DNA of 34,954 nt from a virus. Location of the stretch: positions 1 through 34,954 of the IMG/VR virus record IMGVR_UViG_3300031772_005039, one strand, 5' to 3'. Under the pieces are notes generated by a model. It searched no databases. It had not been told where the DNA came from and was given only the letters and a program-made list of their open reading frames with translations. This document shows positions 9,118 through 17,325 of the stretch, piece after piece; the stretch's first letter is position 1, and each line of letters starts with the position of its first letter. The position numbers and the translations under genes are program-made.

Positions 9118-9814
9118 AATTTTTGTTGGAACAATGTTTAGTAACGAAAATGAATTTTCAAATAGTTGTACATCATTATTTTCACAAACCAACGTTGAAA
9201 TTGATCATTGTATTATTCATGGCAAACGTGAACTTCAAGCACACCAAGCACTATATAAAAAATGGAATGAAGTAAAAAAAGACTATGACGCATTTATACA
9301 ACTAGATCCAGATACTGTTTTGTATAATTCAAATACGTTGCGGGACATGTATGATCGATTAACAATATATCATAGCCAGTCACAAAACTACACGTCAATA
9401 CAATGTGCTCTCGATGATTTCTTTATTAATCAACCCATTTATGGCTTAAACATGTATCTTCCAGACGTAATTTTTAATATGCCCACTGATGAAGTTCATT
9501 GTGATCGTTCAACATTAAATAATAGAACATTTTGTGAGGCCGATGCGGTCGGATCACATTGTTCAAATCCAACATTTAAGCAGGCATTTCATTTTGGTTT
9601 ACATCGAGGCTTAAAAAACAAATTACATCAAAGATATGATTGTGAAAGTGTTTTTAAGAAATTGGGCGATGACCGACGGTGCATGGCGATTCTTGGATTT
9701 GATATGTCACATAAATTTAGTTTAAATGAGAAAACAAGTTACGTTGATGAAGAATTTGAAACGGCATATATTATTGCATGTACAAAATTAAGTGAGTTTA
9801 AAATGACATTATGA
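9095..9814 (+). CDS. GT-A-like glycosyltransferase or related protein
   Basis: A 239-residue protein. IFVGTMFSNENEF (about 9-21), SLFSQTNVEIDHCII (about 27-41) and QLDPDTVLY (about 69-77) follow the order strand, 'S..Q' helix and DxD seen in GT2 enzymes. The part after about 110 is unlike known families and contains several Cys and His residues. The start is one of two consecutive ATG codons overlapping the previous gene. It joins the radical SAM gene downstream by an ATGA overlap, so the two may act together. Confidence 0.62.
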   Translation: MMTQATPKIFVGTMFSNENEFSNSCTSLFSQTNVEIDHCIIHGKRELQAHQALYKKWNEVKKDYDAFIQLDPDTVLYNSNTLRDMYDRLTIYHSQSQNYTSIQCALDDFFINQPIYGLNMYLPDVIFNMPTDEVHCDRSTLNNRTFCEADAVGSHCSNPTFKQAFHFGLHRGLKNKLHQRYDCESVFKKLGDDRRCMAILGFDMSHKFSLNEKTSYVDEEFETAYIIACTKLSEFKMTL

Positions 9815-10572
9815 CAATTAATAAACAAATACCTTTGTTTACACGTTTTGAAATTGAAACTCAATCAACGTGTAATCGTAAGTGTGTAACCTGCATTCGT
9901 AATTCAACTCCAGATAAAAACGCTACAGCATCCTGGTTTACAAAAACCCAATTATCATTTGACGATATTAAAAGAATTCTTGATGAAAGTTTACAAATGG
10001 GATTTCGAGGTGAAATTTGTTTATCACATTATAATGAACCTCTAATGGATGAACGAATTGTTGAAATTGCAAAATACACAAAAAGTCTTGGAAAATTTTC
10101 AAGAATATTCTTTTGTTCAAATGGCGATTTCTTAACAAAGGAAATCGCTTCAGAACTCGACGGAAATATTGACGACATTGGATTTACGTTGTATATGTCA
10201 AATCCCCAACGTGCAGAAAGGGAAATTTGGATTCGTTCACTTTTTAAGAAAACAAAATTAGATCCAATTGGAATTGGTGTCGAAGGTCACATGGTTACAC
10301 ACAATAGTCCTAAACAAGAACTTATTTCATTAATTGTTCATCATAAAAATAATCCATGTAAATTACCCCTCGTAAGAATGATTGTTAATCATAAAGGTCA
10401 ACAACTTTTATGTTGTGATGATTTAATTGGTAATTTTAATCTTGGAACAATATATGAAAAATCAATTGAAGAATTATGGTATAGTAATACACATCAAAAT
10501 TATGTTTTAGAATTATTAAAATCAGGTGGTAGAAAAATTCATTCTCACTGTTTAAGTTGTCCAAGAAAATGA
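9811..10572 (+). CDS. Radical SAM/SPASM-type enzyme
   Basis: A 253-residue radical SAM protein. The cluster motif CNRKCVTC is CxxxCxxC at residues 21, 25 and 28 and holds the 4Fe-4S cluster that splits S-adenosylmethionine. A substrate strand GEICLSHYNEPL (about 67-78) resembles the GGE-containing region. The C-terminal part (about 200-253) has CC near 201, then a NLGTIYEKSIEELW block and C247/C250; this is the layout of SPASM or twitch domains that hold an auxiliary cluster. Such enzymes modify peptides, sugars or other metabolites; which one here is not known. The next gene overlaps its stop (ATGA). Confidence 0.85.
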   Translation: MTINKQIPLFTRFEIETQSTCNRKCVTCIRNSTPDKNATASWFTKTQLSFDDIKRILDESLQMGFRGEICLSHYNEPLMDERIVEIAKYTKSLGKFSRIFFCSNGDFLTKEIASELDGNIDDIGFTLYMSNPQRAEREIWIRSLFKKTKLDPIGIGVEGHMVTHNSPKQELISLIVHHKNNPCKLPLVRMIVNHKGQQLLCCDDLIGNFNLGTIYEKSIEELWYSNTHQNYVLELLKSGGRKIHSHCLSCPRK

Positions 10573-11141
10573 TATTTGAAAATCAAAGAGGCCACGCACT
10601 TCGGGACCCAAATAAAAAAATTCGGGTAGGAACACATATCAATGTTCTAGAATCGTGTATCAAACAATCATCACAAAAAATTCAACATATATTTGAACAC
10701 GGAATGGGTCTTGCCTCGACATCATTTTTCCACAATATTCCAGAAATAAAATCAATTACATCATTAGAAGATGATCTAAACTGGCAAACATGTAATGATT
10801 GTAATAATAAAAATGGATCAAATGTTGAACATAAAATTATTACTTTTAGCACAGAAAATTTATTAAATTCAATTTTAAATAAACATAATTGGAACCTTGC
10901 GTTGGTTGATGGCCCACATTTACAAAGGGTACAAATTATTGAATTTCTTCAAAATCTTCAAGTTGAATATATTGTAGAACATGATGCCGAAGCGTTATCA
11001 AAATTTGAACTTGAAACTCGATGTAAAATAAGTGAAAATAACAAATATAATATACAACAATATGTTGGTCTAAACCCTGAAACAATTGTTTATTCAAAAA
11101 GTATGTTATTAGGAAATAATTTAATCAACATATTAAAATGA
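10569..11141 (+). CDS. Methyltransferase-like Rossmann protein
   Basis: A 190-residue protein starting at ATG 10569, which overlaps the previous stop; TTG 10557 is in frame but less likely. It resembles a degraded class I methyltransferase: EHGMGLAST (about 43-51) in place of the SAM loop, LEDD (about 66-69) in place of the acidic residue that binds the ribose, and LVDGPH (about 112-117) in place of motif IV. Because motif I is atypical, it may not bind SAM, or may bind it weakly. It sits between a radical SAM enzyme and a GT-like gene. Confidence 0.55.
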   Translation: MIFENQRGHALRDPNKKIRVGTHINVLESCIKQSSQKIQHIFEHGMGLASTSFFHNIPEIKSITSLEDDLNWQTCNDCNNKNGSNVEHKIITFSTENLLNSILNKHNWNLALVDGPHLQRVQIIEFLQNLQVEYIVEHDAEALSKFELETRCKISENNKYNIQQYVGLNPETIVYSKSMLLGNNLINILK

Positions 11142-12061
11142 AAACAAAACCAAAAATACATTTACTTGTTGATTCAATTAACTATATTGAAAATGAACCA
11201 TATCAACATCAATTAAATAAAGTTTTAAATCAAAATTATGAATGTATTTATCATGAAATTGGTGATTTAACAAAACAAATCAACAAAAATGAAATTATTT
11301 TATCACTATTAAAAATTCGATCTACAAAAAAACATATTGATTGGATTGTAAGTCTTGTTGGCGATACACATATTATTGTAAATGATTATGATCCCTGGGT
11401 TTCATTTGAAGACGGATCAATTCACAAAGGCACATATGAATTTATTTCATCAAAATTAAATGCAACATTTTTTGTACCAAGTATTGAATGGACTAAGATA
11501 ATCAAGTCAAAAGGACTGCGTTGTGTTTCATCAAAAATAGGAATGTTATCTGATTATTGTGATACAACACCTTGGGAAAAAAGAATAAATCAAGTTGAAT
11601 TTCGAGGTGCCCATTACTCATGTAGAGATATCGCTATGAAAAAATTATTTGATACCGGCTTTCCAATGTGTTGGAAGGCAGGAAAGATTGCTCCATATCA
11701 TTTTTTTCTAGAGCGACTGTCAACAATTCAGGTTTGGGCACAATCAGAAACTGAACCAATTTTCGTTGATGGAAATCCCATTTGTCGTAATTGGTTATGG
11801 CCAAAAGCAATTGAAGTTTTGTCTCGAGGATGTTTTTTAATTAGAGATAAACAACCTGAAGCTGAAAATTATGTAAAAAATATGCCAACAGTTTTTTTAT
11901 TTGAAAAAGAAACTGAAGCACTCGATCTTTTAAACAAAATTAATTCATTATCAAATAAAGAAAAAAATGAAAGAATAAAAGAAACAATTAATTATATTCA
12001 AAATGAATTATATTATCAAGTAATCTGTGATAATTTAACCTTTTGGTGGAATAAATTATGA
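11138..12061 (+). CDS. GT-B-like protein (CgeB/Glyco_trans_1_2-like)
   Basis: A 307-residue protein. The C-terminal part (about 222-300) has KAIEVLSRGCFLIRDKQPEAENYV followed by a Leu-rich helix and closing helices, the arrangement seen in CgeB-type GT-B enzymes, where an acidic residue after the hydrophobic strand contacts the donor. The N-terminal half has repeated beta/alpha units but no glycine loop. It probably transfers a sugar, with lower certainty than the GT4 genes. It is joined to both neighbours by ATGA overlaps. Confidence 0.55.
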   Translation: MKTKPKIHLLVDSINYIENEPYQHQLNKVLNQNYECIYHEIGDLTKQINKNEIILSLLKIRSTKKHIDWIVSLVGDTHIIVNDYDPWVSFEDGSIHKGTYEFISSKLNATFFVPSIEWTKIIKSKGLRCVSSKIGMLSDYCDTTPWEKRINQVEFRGAHYSCRDIAMKKLFDTGFPMCWKAGKIAPYHFFLERLSTIQVWAQSETEPIFVDGNPICRNWLWPKAIEVLSRGCFLIRDKQPEAENYVKNMPTVFLFEKETEALDLLNKINSLSNKEKNERIKETINYIQNELYYQVICDNLTFWWNKL

Positions 12062-13161
12062 ATAAAGATATTAAAAAACACGAAGAATTAACACAAGAGT
12101 ATGCAACATGGGGTGATAAGTTATTACAACACACAGACGTGTTACATGAAATGCAAGTTCACAAAAACATCAAACCCATAACGATCCAGTTGGCTCCCAC
12201 GGAAGGATGCGATTCCGATTGTAGTTTTTGTTCCGTTTCTGGTCGACCCCTTAAAACATATATACCGTTTGAAAACATTAAACAAATCTTATCAGATTTT
12301 CGAAAATTAGGTGCAAAATCCGTTGAATTGACGGGTGGCGGAAATCCAATGATTTACAAAGATAAAGAGTCAAAAAAGAACATCAACGACATAATCGAAT
12401 ATGCGGGATCTCTTGGATATGACATCGGAATAATCACAAACTCAGAAAAACTAACAAAAATACGTCCAGAATTATTTTCAATGATTAATTGGATTCGTAT
12501 AAGTCTTATAAAACTCGACGAAGGATGTGATCCCGAAGACTATGATTTTGGTAGTTTCCCATATGAAAAACTAGGATTTAGTTACATTATTTATGATGAA
12601 TGTGCATCAACGCCAATAACAAAAAAATATCGTGAAGGCACTTCTGAAAAAACAATTGAAAGAATTGCAAAACTCGTTGAAATACATAATGGAAACATTA
12701 AGTTTGTACGATTTGCTGGAAACTGTTTAATAAAGGGAAATAATAGTCTTGTTAGAAAGAAATTTGGTGATATTGTTGATGCCAACGATCGTTATAAAAA
12801 ATTCTTTCTTAAAACAATAGAGGATAATGATGGCGCGTATGATAAAGGATGTTATGTAGGAATGATTAGACCTTATGTCGCCGCATCGCCAGACGGAAAT
12901 GGTCATAATGTTTATATTTGTACAAGCCACGTATTGAATAAGAGAACTTATGATACTGATTATTCTCTGTGTAAAACAGGAGATATTATTTCAAAGTGGT
13001 CTGAAATGAATGAGTCGTATAAAGTAAATGGTTACCCTTACGAGGTAAAAAACAACAAAGGATGTGGTTGGTCTGAGTCGTGCAAATTTTGTTATTACGC
13101 TAACAATAACAAATTGTTACACACCGTTGCACGAGAAATGAAAGATAAGAATTTTCCATGA
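12058..13161 (+). CDS. Radical SAM enzyme with C-terminal cysteine cluster
   Basis: A 367-residue radical SAM enzyme. CDSDCSFC gives the CxxxCxxC motif at 51, 55 and 58. LTGGGNPMIY (about 91-100) matches the GGE-type strand that contacts the SAM methionine. The C-terminal 110 residues hold further cysteines (about 272 and 287, then the CGWSESCKFC cluster near 336-345), which fit an auxiliary Fe-S domain. It differs clearly from the first radical SAM gene (N-terminal extension, other spacing), so it is not a simple duplication. The substrate is unknown; peptide or sugar modification is possible. Confidence 0.85.
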   Translation: MNKDIKKHEELTQEYATWGDKLLQHTDVLHEMQVHKNIKPITIQLAPTEGCDSDCSFCSVSGRPLKTYIPFENIKQILSDFRKLGAKSVELTGGGNPMIYKDKESKKNINDIIEYAGSLGYDIGIITNSEKLTKIRPELFSMINWIRISLIKLDEGCDPEDYDFGSFPYEKLGFSYIIYDECASTPITKKYREGTSEKTIERIAKLVEIHNGNIKFVRFAGNCLIKGNNSLVRKKFGDIVDANDRYKKFFLKTIEDNDGAYDKGCYVGMIRPYVAASPDGNGHNVYICTSHVLNKRTYDTDYSLCKTGDIISKWSEMNESYKVNGYPYEVKNNKGCGWSESCKFCYYANNNKLLHTVAREMKDKNFP

Positions 13162-13766
13162 TGTACGATGAAAAATATTATACTAATAATAATTACGCAA
13201 GTTATCTTGAAAGATCTGAACGATATGAAAGAATGGTTCAAGAAATTGAATATGAATTATTTAGAATTTTAAAATTAGACTTTAAAACATTTCCTGTTTT
13301 AGATTATGGTTGCGGTGTTGGGTTTGTTGTTAATTCATTTCAAAAATTAGGATATACAAATATTTGGGGATATGATGTTTCTAATTGGGCAATTGAATGG
13401 GGGAGAAAGAATGTTGTAAAAAAACCAACAATCATTACTAATGACTTCGGTCTTGTTGAAAGTAAACATTCAAAATTAATGACAGCATTTGATGTTTTTG
13501 AACATATGTCACCCCAAGAAATTAAAATCGTACTCGCAGCAAACCGTCCAGAACATATACTAGTTCGCATACCACTAACAATTTGCGATAATGGAAAATT
13601 TATATTAACAGTGTCTGAAGGCGATCCGACTCATATAACAAGACTAACACGTTACTCATGGATAAATCTTTTTAAAGAAAATGGTTACACATTTTTATTT
13701 AATGTTAATGTTGGAAGTTTTTACGATAGTGACGGTGTAATGTGTGCAATGTTTAAGTGTCTATAA
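13158..13766 (+). CDS. SAM-dependent methyltransferase (Methyltransf_23-like)
   Basis: A 202-residue class I methyltransferase. DYGCGVGF (about 49-56) is the SAM-binding motif I, YDVS (about 74-77) is the post-II strand, and FDVFEHMSP (about 111-119) with the following helix is typical of the Methyltransf_23 group. It overlaps the upstream radical SAM gene (ATG ATG at the stop). Sugar O- or N-methylation or an acidic-group methylation would fit its setting. It is the last gene before a 70-base gap, so it probably ends this operon. Confidence 0.82.
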   Translation: MMYDEKYYTNNNYASYLERSERYERMVQEIEYELFRILKLDFKTFPVLDYGCGVGFVVNSFQKLGYTNIWGYDVSNWAIEWGRKNVVKKPTIITNDFGLVESKHSKLMTAFDVFEHMSPQEIKIVLAANRPEHILVRIPLTICDNGKFILTVSEGDPTHITRLTRYSWINLFKENGYTFLFNVNVGSFYDSDGVMCAMFKCL

Positions 13767-13778
13767 TTGATAGATAAT

Positions 13779-13804
13779 ATTGTTTAGAAGAGCATCTGAA
13801 CAAT
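13779..13804 (+). other. Inverted repeat / hairpin in gap
   Basis: ATTGTTTAGA (13779-13788) and TCTGAACAAT (13795-13804) form a ten-pair stem with one G-U pair and a six-base loop. It sits in the 70-base gap between the methyltransferase and glf. The stem is AT-rich and followed only by a weak T run (GGTTTTATC), so it may be a weak terminator, an RNA processing site or a structural element. It is the clearest structure between the two transcription blocks. Confidence 0.4.
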
Positions 13805-13836
13805 TAGTGGTTTTATCTAAGTTTTATTTGTAAAGA

Positions 13837-14946
13837 ATGATATATGATTATTTAATTGTCGGCGCGGGACTTTTTGGCTCAACGTTTGCATATTGTGCAA
13901 CTTGTTCAGGAAAAAAATGTCTTGTTATAGATATCAATGATCATATAGGTGGAAATTGTTATACAAAAAAACAAGAAGATATTCATGTTCATGTTCATGG
14001 ACCTCATATTTTTCATACGTCAGATAAACGAATATGGGATTTCGTAAATGAATTTGCTAAATTTAATTCATATACTCATCGCGTTAAAGCGATTTCAAAT
14101 AATAAAATTTATTCCTTGCCAATAAATTTACTAACAATGCATCAAGTTTTTGGATCATGCACCCCCATTGAAGCAATTAGTTTATTAGAAAAAGAAAAAA
14201 TTCATTGTAATAATCCAAGAAATCTTGAAGAGTGGGCTTTATCACAAGTTGGTCGACAGTTGTATGATCTTTTAATTTATGGTTATACACGAAAACAATG
14301 GGGACAAGAACCTTCCACCCTACCAGCAAGCATCATAAAAAGACTTCCTATCCGTACGACGATGGACGACAATTATTTTAATGATATTTACCAAGGGATA
14401 CCGATAGGAGGATATACACAAATATTTGAGATGCTTCTTGAGGGCTCAGATGTTATGTTATCAACTGATTTTTTTAAAAATAGAAAAAATCTTGAAAAAC
14501 TTGGTAATCGTATTGTTTATACTGGAAAGATCGATCAGTATTACGATTATGCGTTTGGAAAATTGGGATATAGAACTTTACGATTTGAGAATAAAGTATT
14601 TGACACAGAAAATTATCAAGGCCTCGCCCAACTAAACTACACATCATTAGATGTTCCATGGACACGCACAATCGAACATCGTCACTTTGATAATACTATA
14701 AAGTCATCAAAAACAATTGTTACATGGGAATATCCTGAAAAATTCACAGATAATTCACCCGCATATTATCCGGTAAATGATTTAGAAAATTCTAACATTT
14801 ATTCTAAGTACAAAGAATTAAGTTTAAAAGAAGATAAGACAATTTTTGGTGGAAGGTTGGCAACATATCAATATAAAGATATGCATCAAATAATCGCTTC
14901 TGCCATGCACCTTGCAAAAAAAGAGAAAATATTTTCTATTCTTTAA
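13837..14946 (+). CDS. glf: UDP-galactopyranose mutase
   Basis: Converts UDP-galactopyranose to UDP-galactofuranose, using reduced FAD. At 369 residues it is of normal length. It has GAGLFGS (9-15) for FAD binding, GPHIFHT (about 55-61), the YTGKIDQYYDY segment (about 228-238) and RTIEHRHF (about 280-287). The C-terminal FGGRLATYQYKDMH block (about 338-351) is highly characteristic of Glf. The start is ATG 13837 with no strong SD. It provides the donor sugar for galactofuranosyltransferases, so some nearby GT genes may use UDP-Galf. Its 3' end overlaps the convergent minus-strand gene by 11 bases. Confidence 0.95.
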   Translation: MIYDYLIVGAGLFGSTFAYCATCSGKKCLVIDINDHIGGNCYTKKQEDIHVHVHGPHIFHTSDKRIWDFVNEFAKFNSYTHRVKAISNNKIYSLPINLLTMHQVFGSCTPIEAISLLEKEKIHCNNPRNLEEWALSQVGRQLYDLLIYGYTRKQWGQEPSTLPASIIKRLPIRTTMDDNYFNDIYQGIPIGGYTQIFEMLLEGSDVMLSTDFFKNRKNLEKLGNRIVYTGKIDQYYDYAFGKLGYRTLRFENKVFDTENYQGLAQLNYTSLDVPWTRTIEHRHFDNTIKSSKTIVTWEYPEKFTDNSPAYYPVNDLENSNIYSKYKELSLKEDKTIFGGRLATYQYKDMHQIIASAMHLAKKEKIFSIL

Positions 14947-15769
14947 TTTGTTTTAAAACACAATCAACAATACTTTGTGATGTCATATGTGTTTCCCAAG
15001 CATCTATACACTTTTGACTAAGTTCTTTATATTCAATTGAGTTTATATCATATACAATGTTTTCAAATTCAGAAAACACAATGTTACAACCCCTTGTAAT
15101 GTTATCAATATATGAACTTTCGGGTATTAAACTTGGTATTCCCAATGCCATACTTTCATACGTAGCATGCCGTAATCCACCACCATGAGGTTGAATTGCA
15201 TACGCCGCCATTTTTAAAACATCAACATATTGTTTTGGACCAAGCCCGGTGTGAATAGAAAAATTAGTTCCCCAATATTCCCTTGATTTATCAATGTAAT
15301 ATTTTCTTGCATCATAGTGTCCATTAAACCCCGTTGTTGATCCACAAAAAACAATTGTTGTTTCAATGAAATTATTTGTATTACGAAATTTTTTAACTTC
15401 CTCTCTAACGTTATTTATATGTCTATATACATCATGATAGTATGACCATTTAGGTGAAGTCAATAGTTCAAAATTATTTTGTTTTGCAAGTTCAAAAAAA
15501 CCCAAACTTTGTGTTTGACTTAAATTAGGCTTAACATAAATAAATCTTTTATCTTTATTTCTTGCTTCCCAACATAAATTAAGGCGTTCAGTACTTTCTT
15601 GTCCCATTGATGGTAATATTCCATCATGATATTCCCACCAAACTTGTGTATCTTTTAAATCCCATAACATTGTTTTATCAACAACAGGTTGAGAACTAAT
15701 AATCCATTCTTTGGGAATTGATGGAATTAAATATTGAAATCTATGATGATAAAAACACTTATTTGTCAT
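14936..15769 (-). CDS. GT-B-like glycosyltransferase, only minus-strand gene
   Basis: A 277-residue protein. The segment PHGGGLRHATYESMALGIPSL (about 193-213) resembles the donor-binding block of GT-B enzymes (Gly-rich loop and E...LG.PS). The N-terminal half has no clear catalytic motif. It is the only gene on the minus strand, converging on glf, and its stop is TAG (plus-strand CTA at 14936-14938), the only TAG stop in the window. It may have been acquired separately. Its start is separated from the divergent aldehyde dehydrogenase start by 35 bases. Confidence 0.65.
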   Translation of the reverse strand: MTNKCFYHHRFQYLIPSIPKEWIISSQPVVDKTMLWDLKDTQVWWEYHDGILPSMGQESTERLNLCWEARNKDKRFIYVKPNLSQTQSLGFFELAKQNNFELLTSPKWSYYHDVYRHINNVREEVKKFRNTNNFIETTIVFCGSTTGFNGHYDARKYYIDKSREYWGTNFSIHTGLGPKQYVDVLKMAAYAIQPHGGGLRHATYESMALGIPSLIPESSYIDNITRGCNIVFSEFENIVYDINSIEYKELSQKCIDAWETHMTSQSIVDCVLKQIKE

Positions 15770-15804
15770 GTATATATGTAAATTATATTATAAATTATTA
15801 ATAA
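15770..15804. promoter_or_regulatory. Divergent promoter region, almost all A/T
   Basis: The 35 bases between the minus-strand gene and the aldehyde dehydrogenase contain only A and T apart from two G's. On the minus strand, TATAAT-like words occur about 20 bases upstream of the ATG; on the plus strand, TATAAATT (15789-15796) is a one-mismatch T4 late element, but very close to the start codon. This gap must hold the promoter for at least the minus-strand gene. The exact start sites cannot be read from sequence. Confidence 0.4.
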
Positions 15805-17304
15805 ATGTCATATTATAATAAGCGTTTACCAAAAAATAATTTAGTTTTGTATGATGATCATGGCGATTTACTTGTTAAGTCGCCAATTGATGGATCGATT
15901 ATAACGTCAGTTTATTCAAATAAAGAGATTGATGTTGATTTGGCAATTAATAACGCAAAACAATGTTTTAAAATCTTAAAAACTATTCCTGCTCCCAAAC
16001 GTGGAGACATGATAAAATTATTTTCTCAAAAATTATGTGAACAAAAAAATAACCTCGCTGAATTAATCACTCTTGAAACTGGAAAAATTATACAAGAAAG
16101 TTTAGGCGAAGTTCAAGAGATGATAGATATTTGTGATTTCGCCATAGGATTATCAAGACAATTATATGGTTTAACAATCACGTCAGAACGCCCAGATCAT
16201 AGGTTAATGGAGCAATGGTTGCCTCTTGGTCCGGTCGTTGTTATAAGCGCATTTAATTTTCCTTGTGCTGTTTGGGCTTGGAACTTTACACTCGCCGTCG
16301 TGTGTGGAAATCCCGTAATTTGGAAACCATCAGAAAAAACACCCCTAACGGCCTTGGCATGTCATAATCTGTGGACGACATGCCAAACTGATACAATTCC
16401 AGAAAATATTTCTCAAGTCCTAATTGGCGATAAAAAAATTGGTGAATTGCTTGCAAAAAATTCTTCAATTGCTCTTGTGAGTGCCACGGGATCTTCACAA
16501 ATGGGTCGTGAAATCGCCCCAATAGTTGCATCAAGATTTGGTAGATCGTTATTAGAACTAGGAGGAAACAATGCAATGATCGTCACGCAGGCGGCAAATC
16601 TAAGTTTAGCAACACAAGCGATTGTTTTCTCGGCCATTGGTACTTCAGGTCAAAGATGTACAACTTTACGACGATTAATTGTACATGAATCAATATATGA
16701 AAAATTATTAATTAAATTAAAAAAGGCATATGCTAACGTTTGTATAGGTTCACCTTTGTTAAAAAATATAATGATGGGACCTATATTTCATAAACAAGCT
16801 TTTTATAATATGAAACTTGCAATTGAAACCGCACAAAAAGAAGGAGGAACAATAGAATATGGGGGATACAAAGTTCCTTATGGGTATGATGATGCATATT
16901 ATGTTACCCCTGCATTAATTTCAATGCCATCACAGACTAATATTGTAAAACAAGAAACTTTCGCACCAATTTTGTATATACTAAAATATACTGATTTAAG
17001 TGATGCAATTAATATGAATAATGATGTTGAACAAGGTTTATCTTCAAGCATTTTTACAAATGATATGATTGAAGCCGAATTATTTATGTCAACAAAGGGA
17101 AGTGATTGTGGAATTGTTAACGTCAATATTGGTACCTCTGGTGCTGAAATTGGTGGCGCGTTTGGTGGTGAAAAAGCCACTGGCGGTGGTCGTGAGTCAG
17201 GATCAGACGCTTGGAAGAATTACATGCGCCGGACAACAAATACAATAAATTACTCAAGCAAATTGCCACTTGCCCAAGGAATTGATTTTAATTTAGACAA
17301 ATAA
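15805..17304 (+). CDS. Aldehyde dehydrogenase, ALDH7/AmaB-like
   Basis: A 499-residue NAD(P)-dependent aldehyde dehydrogenase, full length. FNFPCAVW (about 150-157) and WKPSEKTP (about 173-180) are the cofactor motifs. E251 in LELGGNN is the catalytic base, and C285 in GTSGQRC is the nucleophile. The C-terminal run with NVNIGTSGAEIGGAFGGEK and GGGRESGSD resembles the ALDH7 family (alpha-aminoadipic semialdehyde dehydrogenase, AmaB), which oxidises lysine-derived or related aldehydes. All key residues are present, so it is probably active. The gene has no clear SD and lies alone between the divergent gap and a 142-base regulatory gap. Confidence 0.9.
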   Translation: MSYYNKRLPKNNLVLYDDHGDLLVKSPIDGSIITSVYSNKEIDVDLAINNAKQCFKILKTIPAPKRGDMIKLFSQKLCEQKNNLAELITLETGKIIQESLGEVQEMIDICDFAIGLSRQLYGLTITSERPDHRLMEQWLPLGPVVVISAFNFPCAVWAWNFTLAVVCGNPVIWKPSEKTPLTALACHNLWTTCQTDTIPENISQVLIGDKKIGELLAKNSSIALVSATGSSQMGREIAPIVASRFGRSLLELGGNNAMIVTQAANLSLATQAIVFSAIGTSGQRCTTLRRLIVHESIYEKLLIKLKKAYANVCIGSPLLKNIMMGPIFHKQAFYNMKLAIETAQKEGGTIEYGGYKVPYGYDDAYYVTPALISMPSQTNIVKQETFAPILYILKYTDLSDAINMNNDVEQGLSSSIFTNDMIEAELFMSTKGSDCGIVNVNIGTSGAEIGGAFGGEKATGGGRESGSDAWKNYMRRTTNTINYSSKLPLAQGIDFNLDK

Positions 17305-17325
17305 ACTATTTAAGCCTGTACAAGT

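Noticed and set aside
14790-14938. Read-through of the TAG stop of the minus-strand gene as a real extension
   Set aside because: The reading frame continues antisense to glf and meets further TAG codons (14804-14806, 14792-14794). The protein ends naturally at the first TAG.
29-15769. DNA hypermodification system (glycosylated or methylated phage DNA)
   Set aside because: The locus has GTs and methyltransferases but no nucleotide-modifying enzyme such as hydroxymethylase, thymidylate synthase-like or kinase gene. Virion or surface glycans are the simpler reading.
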